Part shown: positions 34,936 through 45,240 of the stretch, piece after piece
Position numbering within the stretch: position 1 is the stretch's first letter
Layout: every line of letters starts with the position of its first letter
NCBI RefSeq assembly: GCF_033118175.1
Contig: NC_083711.1
Location: 43,038,001-43,102,000 of the forward strand
Direction: 5' to 3'
DNA: 64,000 nucleotides
Origin: Dama dama
Lineage: Eukaryota; Chordata; Mammalia; Artiodactyla; Cervidae
Translations under genes and position numbers: made by a program
Notes under the pieces: model-generated
Told to the model about the DNA's origin: nothing
The model's input: the letters and a program-made list of their open reading frames with translations, nothing else
The model's database searches: none

Positions 34936-36334
34936 TAAACACTGCAGAAATTGACACCAGGCTTGGAATGTAATAACAAAGCCTAAAATAGGTAACATTG
35001 ATTTGGGCAGAATTGTTGAGGAGATTGGAGTTCAAAAACTAACAGTCGATGCTGTTCATTGCTGGAAATAATTTGTTAAATGGACTTCTGAGTTAACAGA
35101 GAAGGATATCATATACTTAATGACCTTTCAGGTCTAGACGAAGATAATGGCAAAGTGAACATAGGTTGTGTGTATTGATTACTATTGACTGTGGTTGGAA
35201 GGTATTATATGAAAGAAGTAAGTTCAGAAAAGAGTTGGACAGTTTAACAAGCAAGAATAACATGGAAGAGAAATAAACTAGAATCTTGGGGGTTTGTGGT
35301 ATTGGAAGAACATTTCTTAGCCCTTCACAGTACATGTAAAAACTAAAGGAGGCTTTGAATCACACAAGTCAAATTAACTGGCCATCACATCTGTTATTTT
35401 AATCTCTGAATGGATTAATCTATCTCAGCTTTAAGATCCAATTAAAATTGTGGCTGAGTAAATCTTTTAATTAGTTAAAATGTCTCATGGAAAAGAGATT
35501 AAGGCATGTCTCAATTATAGAGCTACCACATTCAAAGCACATAGAATCGCAACTGGTCAAAAGAGAGAGATGGTCATGGGACAGAAATTAAATAAATACT
35601 ACAAATTTTAGAACAATGCTCTAAGAGGAATTGTGCATTTGACTATTATCACTTGTTTTTGATTGGACTCAAATAGTCTACAAAATTTTTTCAAGAGGCT
35701 TTCTATCAAAAGGAATTAAATCTAAATTAAAAATAATCTCTAACTGAAGAATTAAAGTGAAACTTTGGCTCACGAACTAGTATAAGCAGGAATTGGTCTG
35801 AGAAAATTGCTCAGCCTCAAAGTATATTTCCCCATTTCCTAGTTGTGATGCCAGTTCTGAGACGGGAAACGGCAAAGGAAGAAGTTCTCAGTGACCACAG
35901 AGTCGGGAGGAGGAGCTGTTTCTCCTGAGCAGAGAAGGGGCGTAATCAAGGGGTATTCCCCACCCTCAGAGTTGAAAGTCCATTGGGAATTCTAAATTGC
36001 TACAGGAGAGTATCTTCTGTGTATATCCCATTCTTCTCCTCTCAGGATGGAAGTGTTCATTGAAATAATCTTGTCCACTCCTACAAATTGGGTGTTAGGG
36101 TACACCATTTGCCTTTTAGTTTATAAAGACATGGGATCAAGAGCAACTATATCTAGACCTGATGTAGAGACTATCAGCATGCCAAGAAGCTCTCAGCTAT
36201 CAGCTTAAATGCTACAATTAATTTAGATTTGGGGGCATTAAAAGGGCATACTATGTTAGTCATTAGTACTGTTTACCAATAAACATTTTCCTTCCAGAAC
36301 CAAGGTGTGGATAAATTTCCCTGCCAAGTAGAAG
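34936..36334. other. No gene; small CpG cluster
   Basis: About 1.4 kb. Four CpGs occur within 80 bp at 35863-35942 (GACGGGAAACGG, AGTCGGG, GGGGCG), notable against a CpG-poor background but far below a CpG island. No gene recognised. Confidence 0.5.
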
Positions 36335-36655
36335 TTAGACATAGTCATGTGACTTGCTTTGGCTGATGAGTAAAATATGCCATATATAATTTTGGGGAGA
36401 AATTATTTAAGAACTGCTGAATTATTTTTTAATCTGTTTTTCCCCCTGCCATGGGGTTCATGTATGTCCATATTTATATAAAGATGCAACTATGAGACAT
36501 CTCATAGGAGATCACAATCTGGGAGAATTTCCATGATCTAGAGTGAACTTTGTAGGAGTAAGAAATAAGGTTTTATCATTTTAACCTAATGAGATTTTTA
36601 GGTTGTTTTTTTATTGTAACATAATTTAGCCCAAACTTAATAATACAACACAGAT
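36335..36655 (+). repeat. Old MLT1/MaLR-like LTR remnant
   Basis: ATGTGACTTGCTTTGGCTGA at the start and TTATTGTAACATAATTTAGC near the end fit the same family as 34600-34935, in the same orientation. Confidence 0.5.
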
Positions 36656-38599
36656 GGGGTTTTGATCTGAACCCAAGTTCTAGTATTGACCACTTGATCC
36701 CCCGTCTCCCTGATTATGATAGAAATTACAGCTCCTTGAAAAGCTAAGGCTAGAGTAAAAGTCTATGCTCCAGGTCTTCTAATAATTGTATAAGTACCTA
36801 ATACACTATTAAGCCCCATTCTTTGAAAGTACCTGCAGTCTATTCTGTTTCCTAAAGCTGAACACTGACTTATCTGCCAGTCAAGGCAGAATGCTACAGG
36901 TCAAGAACTATAATAGAGAACCTATACTAGGTAGATAATCTTATAGGTTAGGTGGCAGTAGAAGTGAAAAATTAAAAATTGAAATTCAATTATGAAGACC
37001 ATAGAAATGAATACAGCCTGGATTATGGAATGGAAATCTGAACCAGTTTCCAAAATGATTTGCTTAGGAATTTTAAATGATTCCAGTATACTCCTGTGTG
37101 GGCATGGTAGATTAACTCAAGGAAATTACAATGGTTGCAGAAGAGTTTGGGAGTGGTCCAATGTAGGATATAGGGTTAAGCCATTATACTTAATATGTGA
37201 AACAATTTTCTACAGCTCTAAGGACAGTTCAGCCTTCTTAACCTTCCTGTGAGGCAACGAGCTTCTTTTCACAGGAAATGTTCAAGCATTTTATGTGTGA
37301 TATTGGTAATGGATATTGCTGAGAGACTGTCTATATCAGAAAGTTGTCACATTTTTTATTATCATGGCAAAAAACAAAAATAATTAATGGGAAACTTCCA
37401 TTTATATCTGTTAAATTTGTATTAACAAGTTTAAAGTGCATATGTTTATACAGGTGCATACAGATCTACAAATACATTTCATCTCATGCTCTAAAGATTT
37501 GTAGGGCTATTAGATGGATGATATACAATCTTATCAAGCTTGGGAAATCCTTGCTTTTGGATGACTCTAAAATGAGATGAGTAGTCAGAGTCTTGGGTAA
37601 TTTCATTGCCAGAGTGTGGGAATTTGGAAAATGAGCCAGATGATGCTATGAGGTACTTTACTTCTAAGATTCTGTGAATGATGGAAATAGACTGAAAAGG
37701 AAAATGTAAATTATTTCAGTAATGGAACTATGTTAGCTCTAATGAGACTACAGATAATTATATAATATATGGAAAGCACAGGTCTTCTAGAAGTATCCAC
37801 TAAGAAAAGTACTATGTTCCTATGATTATAACTACTGTTTGATTTGCTTTTGCAAATGAAACTAACTTGATACTCTCATTAAACTATAAAGACATTCTTA
37901 TTTCCTGATAAAAATTTATAACTGAAAATACTGATTCTGAGATAGTATCTCATTTTGAATGATCTTTGGTTAAAATAAATTAAGTACATATAAGCTAGTT
38001 TCTGCTAAAGCAGTTACTAGAACAATAAACAATACTGGAACCTAAGACATTAGCAACAGGATGCCACCTAACCAGTTTGAGAATACAGCCTATAAAATGT
38101 GTAATTCTCTCTTAGATATTATAAATTGACCACATAACAATATAAAAAATTTTACTTGTAAGAAAAATGACACAACATGTGTAGGTTAATTGTTCTGAAG
38201 AGAAACTGTAAAACAAGGTAAAATGTTATCTGAGATTTATATTATGATACTTGACATTTGCTTTATTTTGAAGTTCCAATTTGCTTTCAAAAGTCCTGTG
38301 TTGGAAATCAGCCTTGTGCATGACCAGCTTCAATGGTGACTATTAAAAAAAAGTCTTTTGAGTATTTAGTAACCTACTTTCCCCTTTACATTATCTTGAA
38401 GGCTGGCAAGTCCAAACCCTGCAGCTCAGGCAGCAGACTGGAAACCCAAAGACAAATTGACATTGCAACCCCAGTCCACTGAGGCAGAATTCCCTCTTTT
38501 TCAGGGAATATCAGATTTTTTTTTTTTTCTCTTAAGGCCTTCAATTGATTGATGTATACCCACATTAGGGAGAGTAATCTCCTTTACTAAAAATTCACT
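36656..38599. other. No gene seen
   Basis: About 1.9 kb of AT-rich sequence. Frames of 78-86 codons (36992-37252, 37344-37580) show no recognisable domain. A T run lies at about 38517-38528. Confidence 0.5.
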
Positions 38600-38611
38600 G
38601 ATTTAAATGTT

Positions 38612-40038
38612 CAGTTCAGTTCAGTCGCTCAGTCATGTCCAACTCTTTGCAACCCCATGAATCGCAGCACGCCAGGTCCCTGTCAATCACCAACTCCCAG
38701 AGTTTACTCAAATTCATGTCCATCGAGTTGGTGATGCCATCCAGCCATCTCATCCTCTGTTGTCCCCTTCTCCTCCTGCCCCCAATCCCTCCCAGCATCA
38801 GGGTCTTTTCCAATGAGTCAACTCTTTGCATGAGGTGGCCAAAGTATTGGAGTTTCAGCTTCAGCATCAGTTCTTCCAATGTGCTCATTGGAAGATGAGC
38901 ACCAGGACTGATCTCCTTTAGGATGGACTGGTTGGATCTCCTTGCAGTCCAAGGGAGTCTCAAGAGTCTTCTCCAACACCACAGTTAAAAAGCATTAATT
39001 TTTCAGCGCTCAACCTTCTTCATAGTCCAAGTCTCACATCCATACATGACTACTGGAAAAACCATAGCCTTGATTAGACGGACCTTTGCGTTCAAGGTCA
39101 GGAGGGGAGGAAATGAGGAGATACCCCTCATCCAAGGTCAGGAGCAGCAATTGTGCTTTGCTGGAGCAGCCGTGAAGAGATACCGCACGTCCAAGGTAAG
39201 AGAAACCCAAGTAAGATGGTAGGTGTTGCGAGAGGGCATCAGAGGGCAGGAACACTGAAACCATAATCACAGAAAACTAGCCAATCTGATCACAGGACCA
39301 CAGTCTTGTCTAACTCAATGAAACTAAGACATGCTGTGTGGGGCCACCCAGGATGGTCGGGTCATGGTGAAGAGGTCTGACAGAATGTGGTCCACTGGAG
39401 AAGGGAATGGCAAACCACTTCAGTATTCTTGCCTTGAGAACCCCATAAACAGTATGAGAAGGCAAAATGATAGGATACTGAAAGAGAAACTCCCCAGGTC
39501 AGTAGGTGCCCAATATGCTACTGGAGATCAGTGGAGAAATAACTCCAGAAAGAATGAAGGGATGGAGCCAAGGCAAAAACAATACCCAGCTGTGGATGTG
39601 ACTAGTGATAGAAGCAAGGTCCGATGCTATAAAGATCAATATTGCATAGGAACCTGGAATGTTAGGTCCATGAATCAAGGCAAATTGGAAGTGGTCAAAC
39701 AGGAGGTGGCAAGAGTGAACGCTGGCATTCTAGGAATCAGCGAACTAAAATGGACAGGAATGGGTGAATTTAACTCAGATGACCGGTATATCTACTACTG
39801 TCGGCAGGAATCCCTTAGAAGAAATGGAGTAGCCATCATGGTCAACAAAAGAGTCTGAAATGCAGTACTTGGATGTAATCTCAAAAACGACAGAATGATC
39901 TCTGTTTGTTTCCAAGGCAAACCATTCAATATCACGGTAATCCAAGTCTATGCCCTGACCAGTAACGCTGAAGAAGCTGAAGTTGAATGGTTCTATGAAG
40001 ACCTACAGGACCTTTTAGAACTAACACCCCAAGAAAAA
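38612..40038 (-). mobile_element. BovB insertion with inverted 5' half (5' inversion), TSD-bounded
   Basis: Two BovB blocks meet head to head. 38612-39087 is the antisense 3' end (TCAGTTCAGTCGC .. GACGGACCTTTG). 39088-40038 is sense and covers the 5' UTR and the N-terminal endonuclease. The whole is bounded by an exact 12-bp duplication, GATTTAAATGTT, at 38600-38611 and 40039-40050, so it entered as one event. On the minus strand the order is inverted 5' part, then normal 3' part, as in twin priming. The BovB middle, about 1.7-1.8 kb, is missing. Confidence 0.93.
39331..39858 (+). pseudogene. BovB endonuclease N-terminal fragment
   Basis: A 175-codon open stretch within the inverted block of the 38.6-40.05 kb insertion. 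Its C-terminal 75 residues are the start of the APE-type endonuclease: YCIGTWNVRSMNQGKLEVV (first active-site asparagine) and ILGISELKWTGMGEF (catalytic glutamate). In full BovB this domain nicks target DNA for target-primed reverse transcription. A stop follows NKRV at 39858, after which the endonuclease continues in broken form to about 40038, where the element ends. The first ~100 codons are 5' UTR read-through. No RT domain is attached, so it cannot be functional. Confidence 0.85.
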
Positions 40039-40050
40039 GATTTAAATGTT

Positions 40051-40504
40051 AATCTCATCTTAAAATAATACCTCCACAGAAACATCAAGACTGGTTTTTG
40101 ACCAAAGGTCTGAGTACCATGGCTTAGCCAAGTTGGCACATAAAATTAACCATTATAATCAACTTTATAAAGGAGCCTAGAGCTCTTCCAGTTTTTACCT
40201 TTCCCCTACAATGTATATTATATGATTGACTCTCTGGACTAAATCCCTAATAACAGTTTAACATATCACTCCACTCTTAAAGGGATTTGTGTTTTAATGA
40301 GGTGAAGTTTCTAACGTAAAATGATTAAGCTCTCAATATATAATTTCAGTTTTATTTGATCAGCATAAAATTATTATTTTGAGTAATAAATTTTGCTTTG
40401 GTCCATAAGTCTAACACCTAATCAGATTTCTGTTCTTCACAGACACACACTTTGTCTTGGTTATAAGCATCCAAACACACTAATTAATTCAATGCTATAA
40501 CATT
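40051..40504. other. No gene seen
   Basis: About 450 bases of AT-rich sequence; nothing recognised. Confidence 0.5.
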
Positions 40505-41081
40505 GATTAAAATGCCTACTTTGTGCCAGGACTGTGCTAGAAACCTGAAGGTAAAAATAGATAATCTCACAGAAGACCTCCTAGTCTGGTGAGGGAGATG
40601 TGTACACAAATAAATAAAAGATAGTTTGACAAATGCTGCACTAATTGTACAAACAAACTATTATAGGAGAGAAAGGAGTAGTAATGGTTTCAATCTAGGG
40701 TTGTCAAAAAAGCTTTCAAAAATATAAGATGACAGTCATGTGTTGAAAAGATGACTCACTAGATGAATTACAGGCAGGGAAGCAGGAGATGAAAGTTAGC
40801 AGAGAGGGAACTTTCAGGGGGTGCTTGTGGGAAGAACTGAAGCTGCCTGGTTCAGAGCCTGTATAAAAGGATTGGTGGGGACCAAGCCAAGGGAGACGGG
40901 TTGGGCCAGGTTTGAATGTATACTAGGAAGAATGGGCTTAATCCTGTAGAAAATGCAGAGCCATTGAAAGTACTTAAGATGAGAAACAACCAGATCAGAT
41001 CTTTGTTTTAGATATTTAATTCAGATAGGTAAGTGGAAGATAAATTAGAGTCTCAGGGGGACTCTAGTCAGATAATCATTT

Positions 41082-41687
41082 AAAAAACAGTTATAACTGT
41101 TCCTAAGGGATAATCTAAATGTAGTGGTGGAAATGGAAAAGAGAAAATGGATTTGATAAGGAGATGGATGAAACTGGAGCCCATTATACAGAGTGAAGTA
41201 AGCCAGAAAGATAAAGACCAATACTATACTAATGCATATATATGGAACTTAGAAAGATGGTAACGATAACCCTATATGCAAAACAGAAAAAGAGACACAG
41301 ATGTACAGAACAGAATTTTGGACTCTGTGGGAGAAGGCGAGAGTGGGATGTTTCGAGAGAACAGCATCGAAAGATGTATATTATCTAGGGTGAAACAGAT
41401 CACCAGCCTAGGCTGGATGCATGAGACAAGTGCTCAGGCCTGGTGCACTGGGAAGACCCAGAGGAATCAGGTGGAGAGGGAGGTGGGAGGGGGGATCGGG
41501 ATGGGGAATACATGTAAATCCATGGCTGATTCATGTCAATGTATGACAAAAACCACTACAATATTGTAAAGTAATTAGCCTCCAACTAATAAAAATAAAT
41601 GGGGAAAAAAGAAAAAAACAGTTATAACTGTTCCTAAGAGAAAATCTAAGTGTAGTGGTGGAAATGGAAAAGAGAAAATGGATTTGA
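41082..41687. repeat. Unusually long target-site duplication (75 bp) around an L1
   Basis: Copies at 41082-41156 and 41613-41687 both run from AAAAAACAGTTATAACTG to AAAATGGATTTGA. Differences are GGGAT versus GAGAA and AAAT versus AAGT. The duplicated segment is part of the older host repeat, which continues on each side. Confidence 0.92.
41157..41612 (+). mobile_element. Ruminant L1 3' end, 5'-truncated, with a 75-bp TSD
   Basis: Starts near the end of ORF2 (GATGGATGAAACTGGAGCCC), runs through the 3' UTR (GAACAGCATCGAAAGATG, ATGCATGAGACAAGTGCTCA) to AATAAAAATAAATGGGG and an A-rich tail. The flanks 41082-41156 and 41613-41687 are a direct duplication of 75 bp with three mismatches. A stretch of 97 open codons (41276-41569) is 3' UTR and not a gene. 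Confidence 0.93.
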
Positions 41688-41846
41688 AAATGTATATTTG
41701 AAAGGACCTTGACAACACATTTGACTATGTGAATGTAGAGAGATGAGGATTCAAAGATTATCTCTGGGTTTATTACATAATAACTCCAAATGTCATAATT
41801 CTTTTAACTGAAGTCTTTCTGAACATTATTAGACACTCTCCTATAT

Positions 41847-42809
41847 ATATATATATATTTTTTTTTTTTCTTTTTTTTTTTTTTTTGCCTATGTTCTCCT
41901 CTAGGAGTTTTATAGTTTCTGGTCTTACATTTAGATCTTTAATCCATTTTGAATTTATTTTTGTGTATGGTGTTAGAAAGTGTTCTAGTTTCATTCTTTT
42001 ACAAGTGGTTGACCAGTTTTCCCAGCACCACTTGTTAAAGAGGTTGTCTTTTTTCCATTGTATATTCTTGCCTCCTTTGTCGAAGATAAGGTGTCCATAG
42101 GTTCGTGGATTTATCTCTGGGCTTTCTATTCTGTTCCATTGATCTATATTTCTGTCTTTGTGCCAGAATATAGTTTTGGAAGTTTTGGCCACAACAATCA
42201 GAGCAGAAAAAGAAGTAAAAGGAATCCAGATAGGAAAAGAAGAAGTGAAACTCTCGCTGTTTGCAGATGACATGATCCTCTACATAGAAAACCCTAAAGA
42301 CTCTACCAGAAAATTACTAGAGCTAATCAACGAATATAGTAAAGCTGCAGGGTATAAAATTAACACACAGAAATCCCTTGCATTCCTATACACTAACAAT
42401 GAGAAAACAGAAAGAGAAATTAAGGAGACAATACCATTCACCACTGCAACAAAAAGAATAAAATACTTAGGAGTATATCTACCTAAAGAAACAAAAGACC
42501 TATACATTGAAAACTATAAAACACTGATGAAAGAAATCAAAGAGGACACAAACAGATGGAGAAACATACCGTGTTCATGGATTGAAAGAATCAATATTGT
42601 CAAAATGGCTATACTACCGAAAGCAGTCTATAGATTCAATGCAATCCCTATCAAGCTACCAACAGTATTTTTCACAGAACTAGAACAAATAATTTCACAA
42701 TTTGTATGGAAATACAAAAAACCTCGAATAGCCAAAGTAATCTTGAGAAAGAATGGAACTGAAGGAATCAACCTGCCTGACTTCAGACTATACTACAAAG
42801 CCGCAGTCA
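41847..42809 (-). mobile_element. Ruminant L1 ORF2 fragment: 5' inversion and premature poly(A)
   Basis: Left block 41887-42166 is antisense ORF2 (minus-strand KDRNIDQWNRIESPEIN .. NVRPETIKLLEENIG), preceded on plus by a T run (41858-41886), the poly(A) tail. Right block 42167-42809 is sense ORF2 RT sequence. The blocks meet head to head. TCTCCTATAT flanks the composite at 41837-41846 and 42810-42819, continuing rightward as TTTTTC. The tail begins inside ORF2, 22 bases after a TATAAA (complement of 41909-41914). Confidence 0.92.
42167..42809 (+). pseudogene. L1 ORF2 reverse-transcriptase fragment (inverted block)
   Basis: Open for 225 codons from 42158 into flanking sequence at 42835, and the clearest L1 protein segment in the window. 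It contains the RT catalytic motif as FADDMILYIENPKDSTRKLL at 42260-42319, then GYKINTQKSLAFLYTNN and PCSWIERINIVKMAILPKA, ending NLPDFRLYYKAAV before the element's edge. The last residues before the stop (SYIFQKS) are target-site sequence. It lacks the endonuclease and the rest of RT, so it is not functional. Confidence 0.92.
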
Positions 42810-42905
42810 TCTCCTATATTTTTCAAAAAAGCTAGTGAACATAATTTCACTTTAGAATAAAGTCATCAATATGAACATTTGGTATTATTTTATTGTAATT
42901 TATAG

Positions 42906-43137
42906 GAAGGCTTCTCTGGTGGCTCAGTGGTAAAACAACAACAACAACAACAAAACACCTGCCAATTTAGGAGACGAATGTTTGATCCCTGGGTCAGAAA
43001 AATCCCTTGGAGAAGGAAATGGCAACCCACCGTGGTAATTTTGCCTGGGAAATCCCATGGACAGAGGAGCCTGGCAGACTACAGTCTATAGGGTCACAAA
43101 GAGTTAGACATGACTCAGAGACTAAACAACAACAAAC
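42906..43137 (+). mobile_element. Bov-tA SINE, sense, with internal CAA repeat
   Basis: Starts AAGGCTTCTCTGGTGGCTC; a (CAA)n tract at 42934-42956 sits inside the tRNA-like part; it ends ACTAAACAACAACAAAC. Exact 9-bp duplication AATTTATAG at 42897-42905 and 43138-43146. Confidence 0.93.
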
Positions 43138-43146
43138 AATTTATAG

Positions 43147-43671
43147 TGTAGCTTTATTTACATTTTAAGACTTTATTTTCTTTTTCTGTTTTTAGTCTAC
43201 TTTTTGTGGCCATTATTGAAGTGTTTATTAAAGATTTTTAATAATTTCTAGTTTCCTATTTCTAATAAAGGGTGGACTGGGAAATCAGAACAAAATCACA
43301 AAAGTAGTACACCAGTGAGTGGAAAATTTGTGAGCAAGAGTATTGGAATGGAACATTTCTTACGGAATAAAAAGAAAGAAGACTTTTGTCCTGAGGTTTT
43401 GTGACAAGTTGAATGTGTACATGTGTGTACACACTCAGAGATTTTCTTCACTAACTTTTTATTTCATAAGGATATATTAGAGAGTTTAGCTTGACTGTAC
43501 TCTAACTTCAGATGGGAAAGATTTTATTATTAATACATAGGTCTCATGTGTTGTATAGGTACAAGTGAAGATCTTTAATTATTAGTTATTTAATTATTGG
43601 TTCATTGTCTCAAGCTTCATTGTTGATAGTAGAAATGCACTGTTCTAAACATACTGTTATAGGTAAGACAT
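43147..43671. other. No gene seen
   Basis: About 525 bases, AT-rich; nothing recognised. Confidence 0.5.
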
Positions 43672-43868
43672 TGGCAAAACTATGACCCATAGGCCAATCT
43701 GATCTGCCACTGTTTTTTTTTTTTTTTCAATATCCCAGGAGCTAAGAACGTTTTTTATATTTTTAAAGAGATATAGTAAAAAGTTGAATACAAGAAAGAG
43801 ACAATATAAGGCCCATAAACCCTAAAATATATAGCATCTGGACCTCTACAAAAAAAATTTGCAGCCCC
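43672..43868 (+). repeat. Old hAT-type non-autonomous DNA transposon remnant
   Basis: Begins GGCAAAACTATGACCCATAG and ends near AAAATTTGCAGCCCCT, with CCTAAAATATATAGCATCTG in between. This follows a mammal-wide hAT family (ggcaaactatggcccgtgggcc .. aagtttgctgacccc). A T run at 43710-43724 interrupts it. Family name uncertain. Confidence 0.55.
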
Positions 43869-44309
43869 TAGTTATGAATAAAAGTTTATTTCTTATGTCT
43901 TCTTTTTGTTGTCATTTTCATTTTTGTTTACATATACACCATCTCACTAAAGGAATGATCAACTCATTGAAGGCAGGAATAAGGTCTTGGTACTGTGTAC
44001 TCCTTGACATTTGGTACTGTATATTCATGTAATCTGTTGTCATAAAATTTGTATGGGTCACATAGATTCCTAATATTTGTAGCTGAAAAAGAAAAAGGGA
44101 AAATGATAAATTCTGCAGGAAAAAAAGAAATAAAATACATTTTTATAAGAATTTCAGCTTGAGATGTCAAGAACCTTCAGAGGTTCACTACTCATTAAGT
44201 TTTTAGTCCTCCTCCAAATAGCAGTTTAAAAGATTTTTCTAAATCACTAACTTGGATAGAAGCAGATAGTTAACAAAATGTAATACCATCTGAGTTTTAA
44301 GCATTATGT
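43869..44309. other. No gene seen
   Basis: About 440 bases. Nothing recognised. Confidence 0.5.
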
Positions 44310-44317
44310 GACTAACT

Positions 44318-44518
44318 GTGGTGGTTTACTTACTAAGTCATGTCTGACTCTTGTGACCTCATGACTATAGTCCACCAGGTTCCTCTGTCCATGGGATTTT
44401 TCCAGGCAATAACACTGGAGTGGGCACTTCTCTTTCCAGGGGATCTTTCCAATCCAGGGATTGAATCTGGGTCTCCTGCATGGCAGGCAGATTCTTTACT
44501 GACTGAGCTACTGGGAAA
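44318..44518 (-). mobile_element. Bov-tA SINE, antisense
   Basis: GTGGTTTACTTACTAAGTCA through CCACCAGGTTCCTCTGTCC to GAGCTACTGGGAAA. GACTAACT at 44310-44317 and 44519-44526 is its probable duplication; the right flank has a further CTAACTAATGCC repeat (44521-44544). Confidence 0.92.
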
Positions 44519-44732
44519 GACTAACTAATGCCCTAACTAATGCCCTTTAAAATAAGGAATAACTTTATGATAAGTGGAGTGGGTGCTTTATTGATCTTCT
44601 AGAGAGGAGATCCTATGAAAAATGTATGGCATAACAATGAGACCTGAATTTTAAGAGAACATATTAATCCTTTGACTGTATCAGTTTATCTCATCTGCTT
44701 CGAAATTAAATAATTACTTCTATAACACTCTT

Positions 44733-44944
44733 TTGGGCTTCCCTGGTGGCTCAGATGGTAAAGAATCCACCTACAATGAGGGAGACCTGGGTTTGATCCC
44801 TGGGTTGGGAAGACCCCCCGAGGAGGGCATGGCAACTCACTCCAGTACTCTTGCCTGGAGAATCCCCGTGGACAGAGGAGCCTGGTGGGTTACAGTCCAT
44901 AGGGTTGCAGAGAGTCAGACACGGCTGAGCAACTAAGACAGCAC
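44733..44944 (+). mobile_element. Bov-tA SINE, sense
   Basis: TGGGCTTCCCTGGTGGCTCA to AGACACGGCTGAGCAACTAA. Near-exact duplication ATAACACTCTT (44722-44732) and ATAACCCTCTT (44945-44955). Confidence 0.94.
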
Positions 44945-45059
44945 ATAACCCTCTTATAAAGATCCATATTGGTTTTAAATATGTATATATTTCTAAAATA
45001 TATTCATCTGTTTAACAAAGAAGATAATGCAGTAAAGAAAAGATAGGCAACCCTGTAGT

Positions 45060-45240
45060 GCATAAGTGTGCAGCCTCTAGCCTGAGATTGTTTTAGTGTG
45101 AATACCAACTTCTCTATTGGACTGTCCCTGAAAAAAGGTAAATGAGAACAGTTTTGTCACCTGTAAAATGGGTATAATACTAGGGCCTTCTTTATAGAGT
45201 TAATGAAAATATTTAAAATAAGATTATATATAGACACTGA
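45060..45240 (+). repeat. MIR/L2-type SINE tail remnant
   Basis: TTTTGTCACCTGTAAAATGG followed by GTATAATACTAGGGCCTTC and TTAATGAAAATATTTAAAAT matches the 3' part of MIR/L2 repeats. Diverged. Confidence 0.55.

Larger units (their letters stand above)
40505..41780 (+). repeat. Old mammal-wide repeat, split by an L1
   Basis: Phrases such as TGCCTACTTTGTGCCAGGAC, GGTTGGGCCAGGTTTGAAT, GGGCTTAATCCTGTAGAAAA and GCAGAGCCATTGAAAGTACT follow one old mammal-wide repeat in sense. The L1 at 41157-41612 interrupts it; the tail resumes and ends near TTATCTCTGGGTTT (41759-41772). I recognise the family's pattern but cannot name it securely. Confidence 0.55.

Noticed and set aside
42158..42835. 225-codon open frame as a gene
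   Set aside because: L1 ORF2 RT fragment in an inverted block; its last residues are encoded by target-site DNA.
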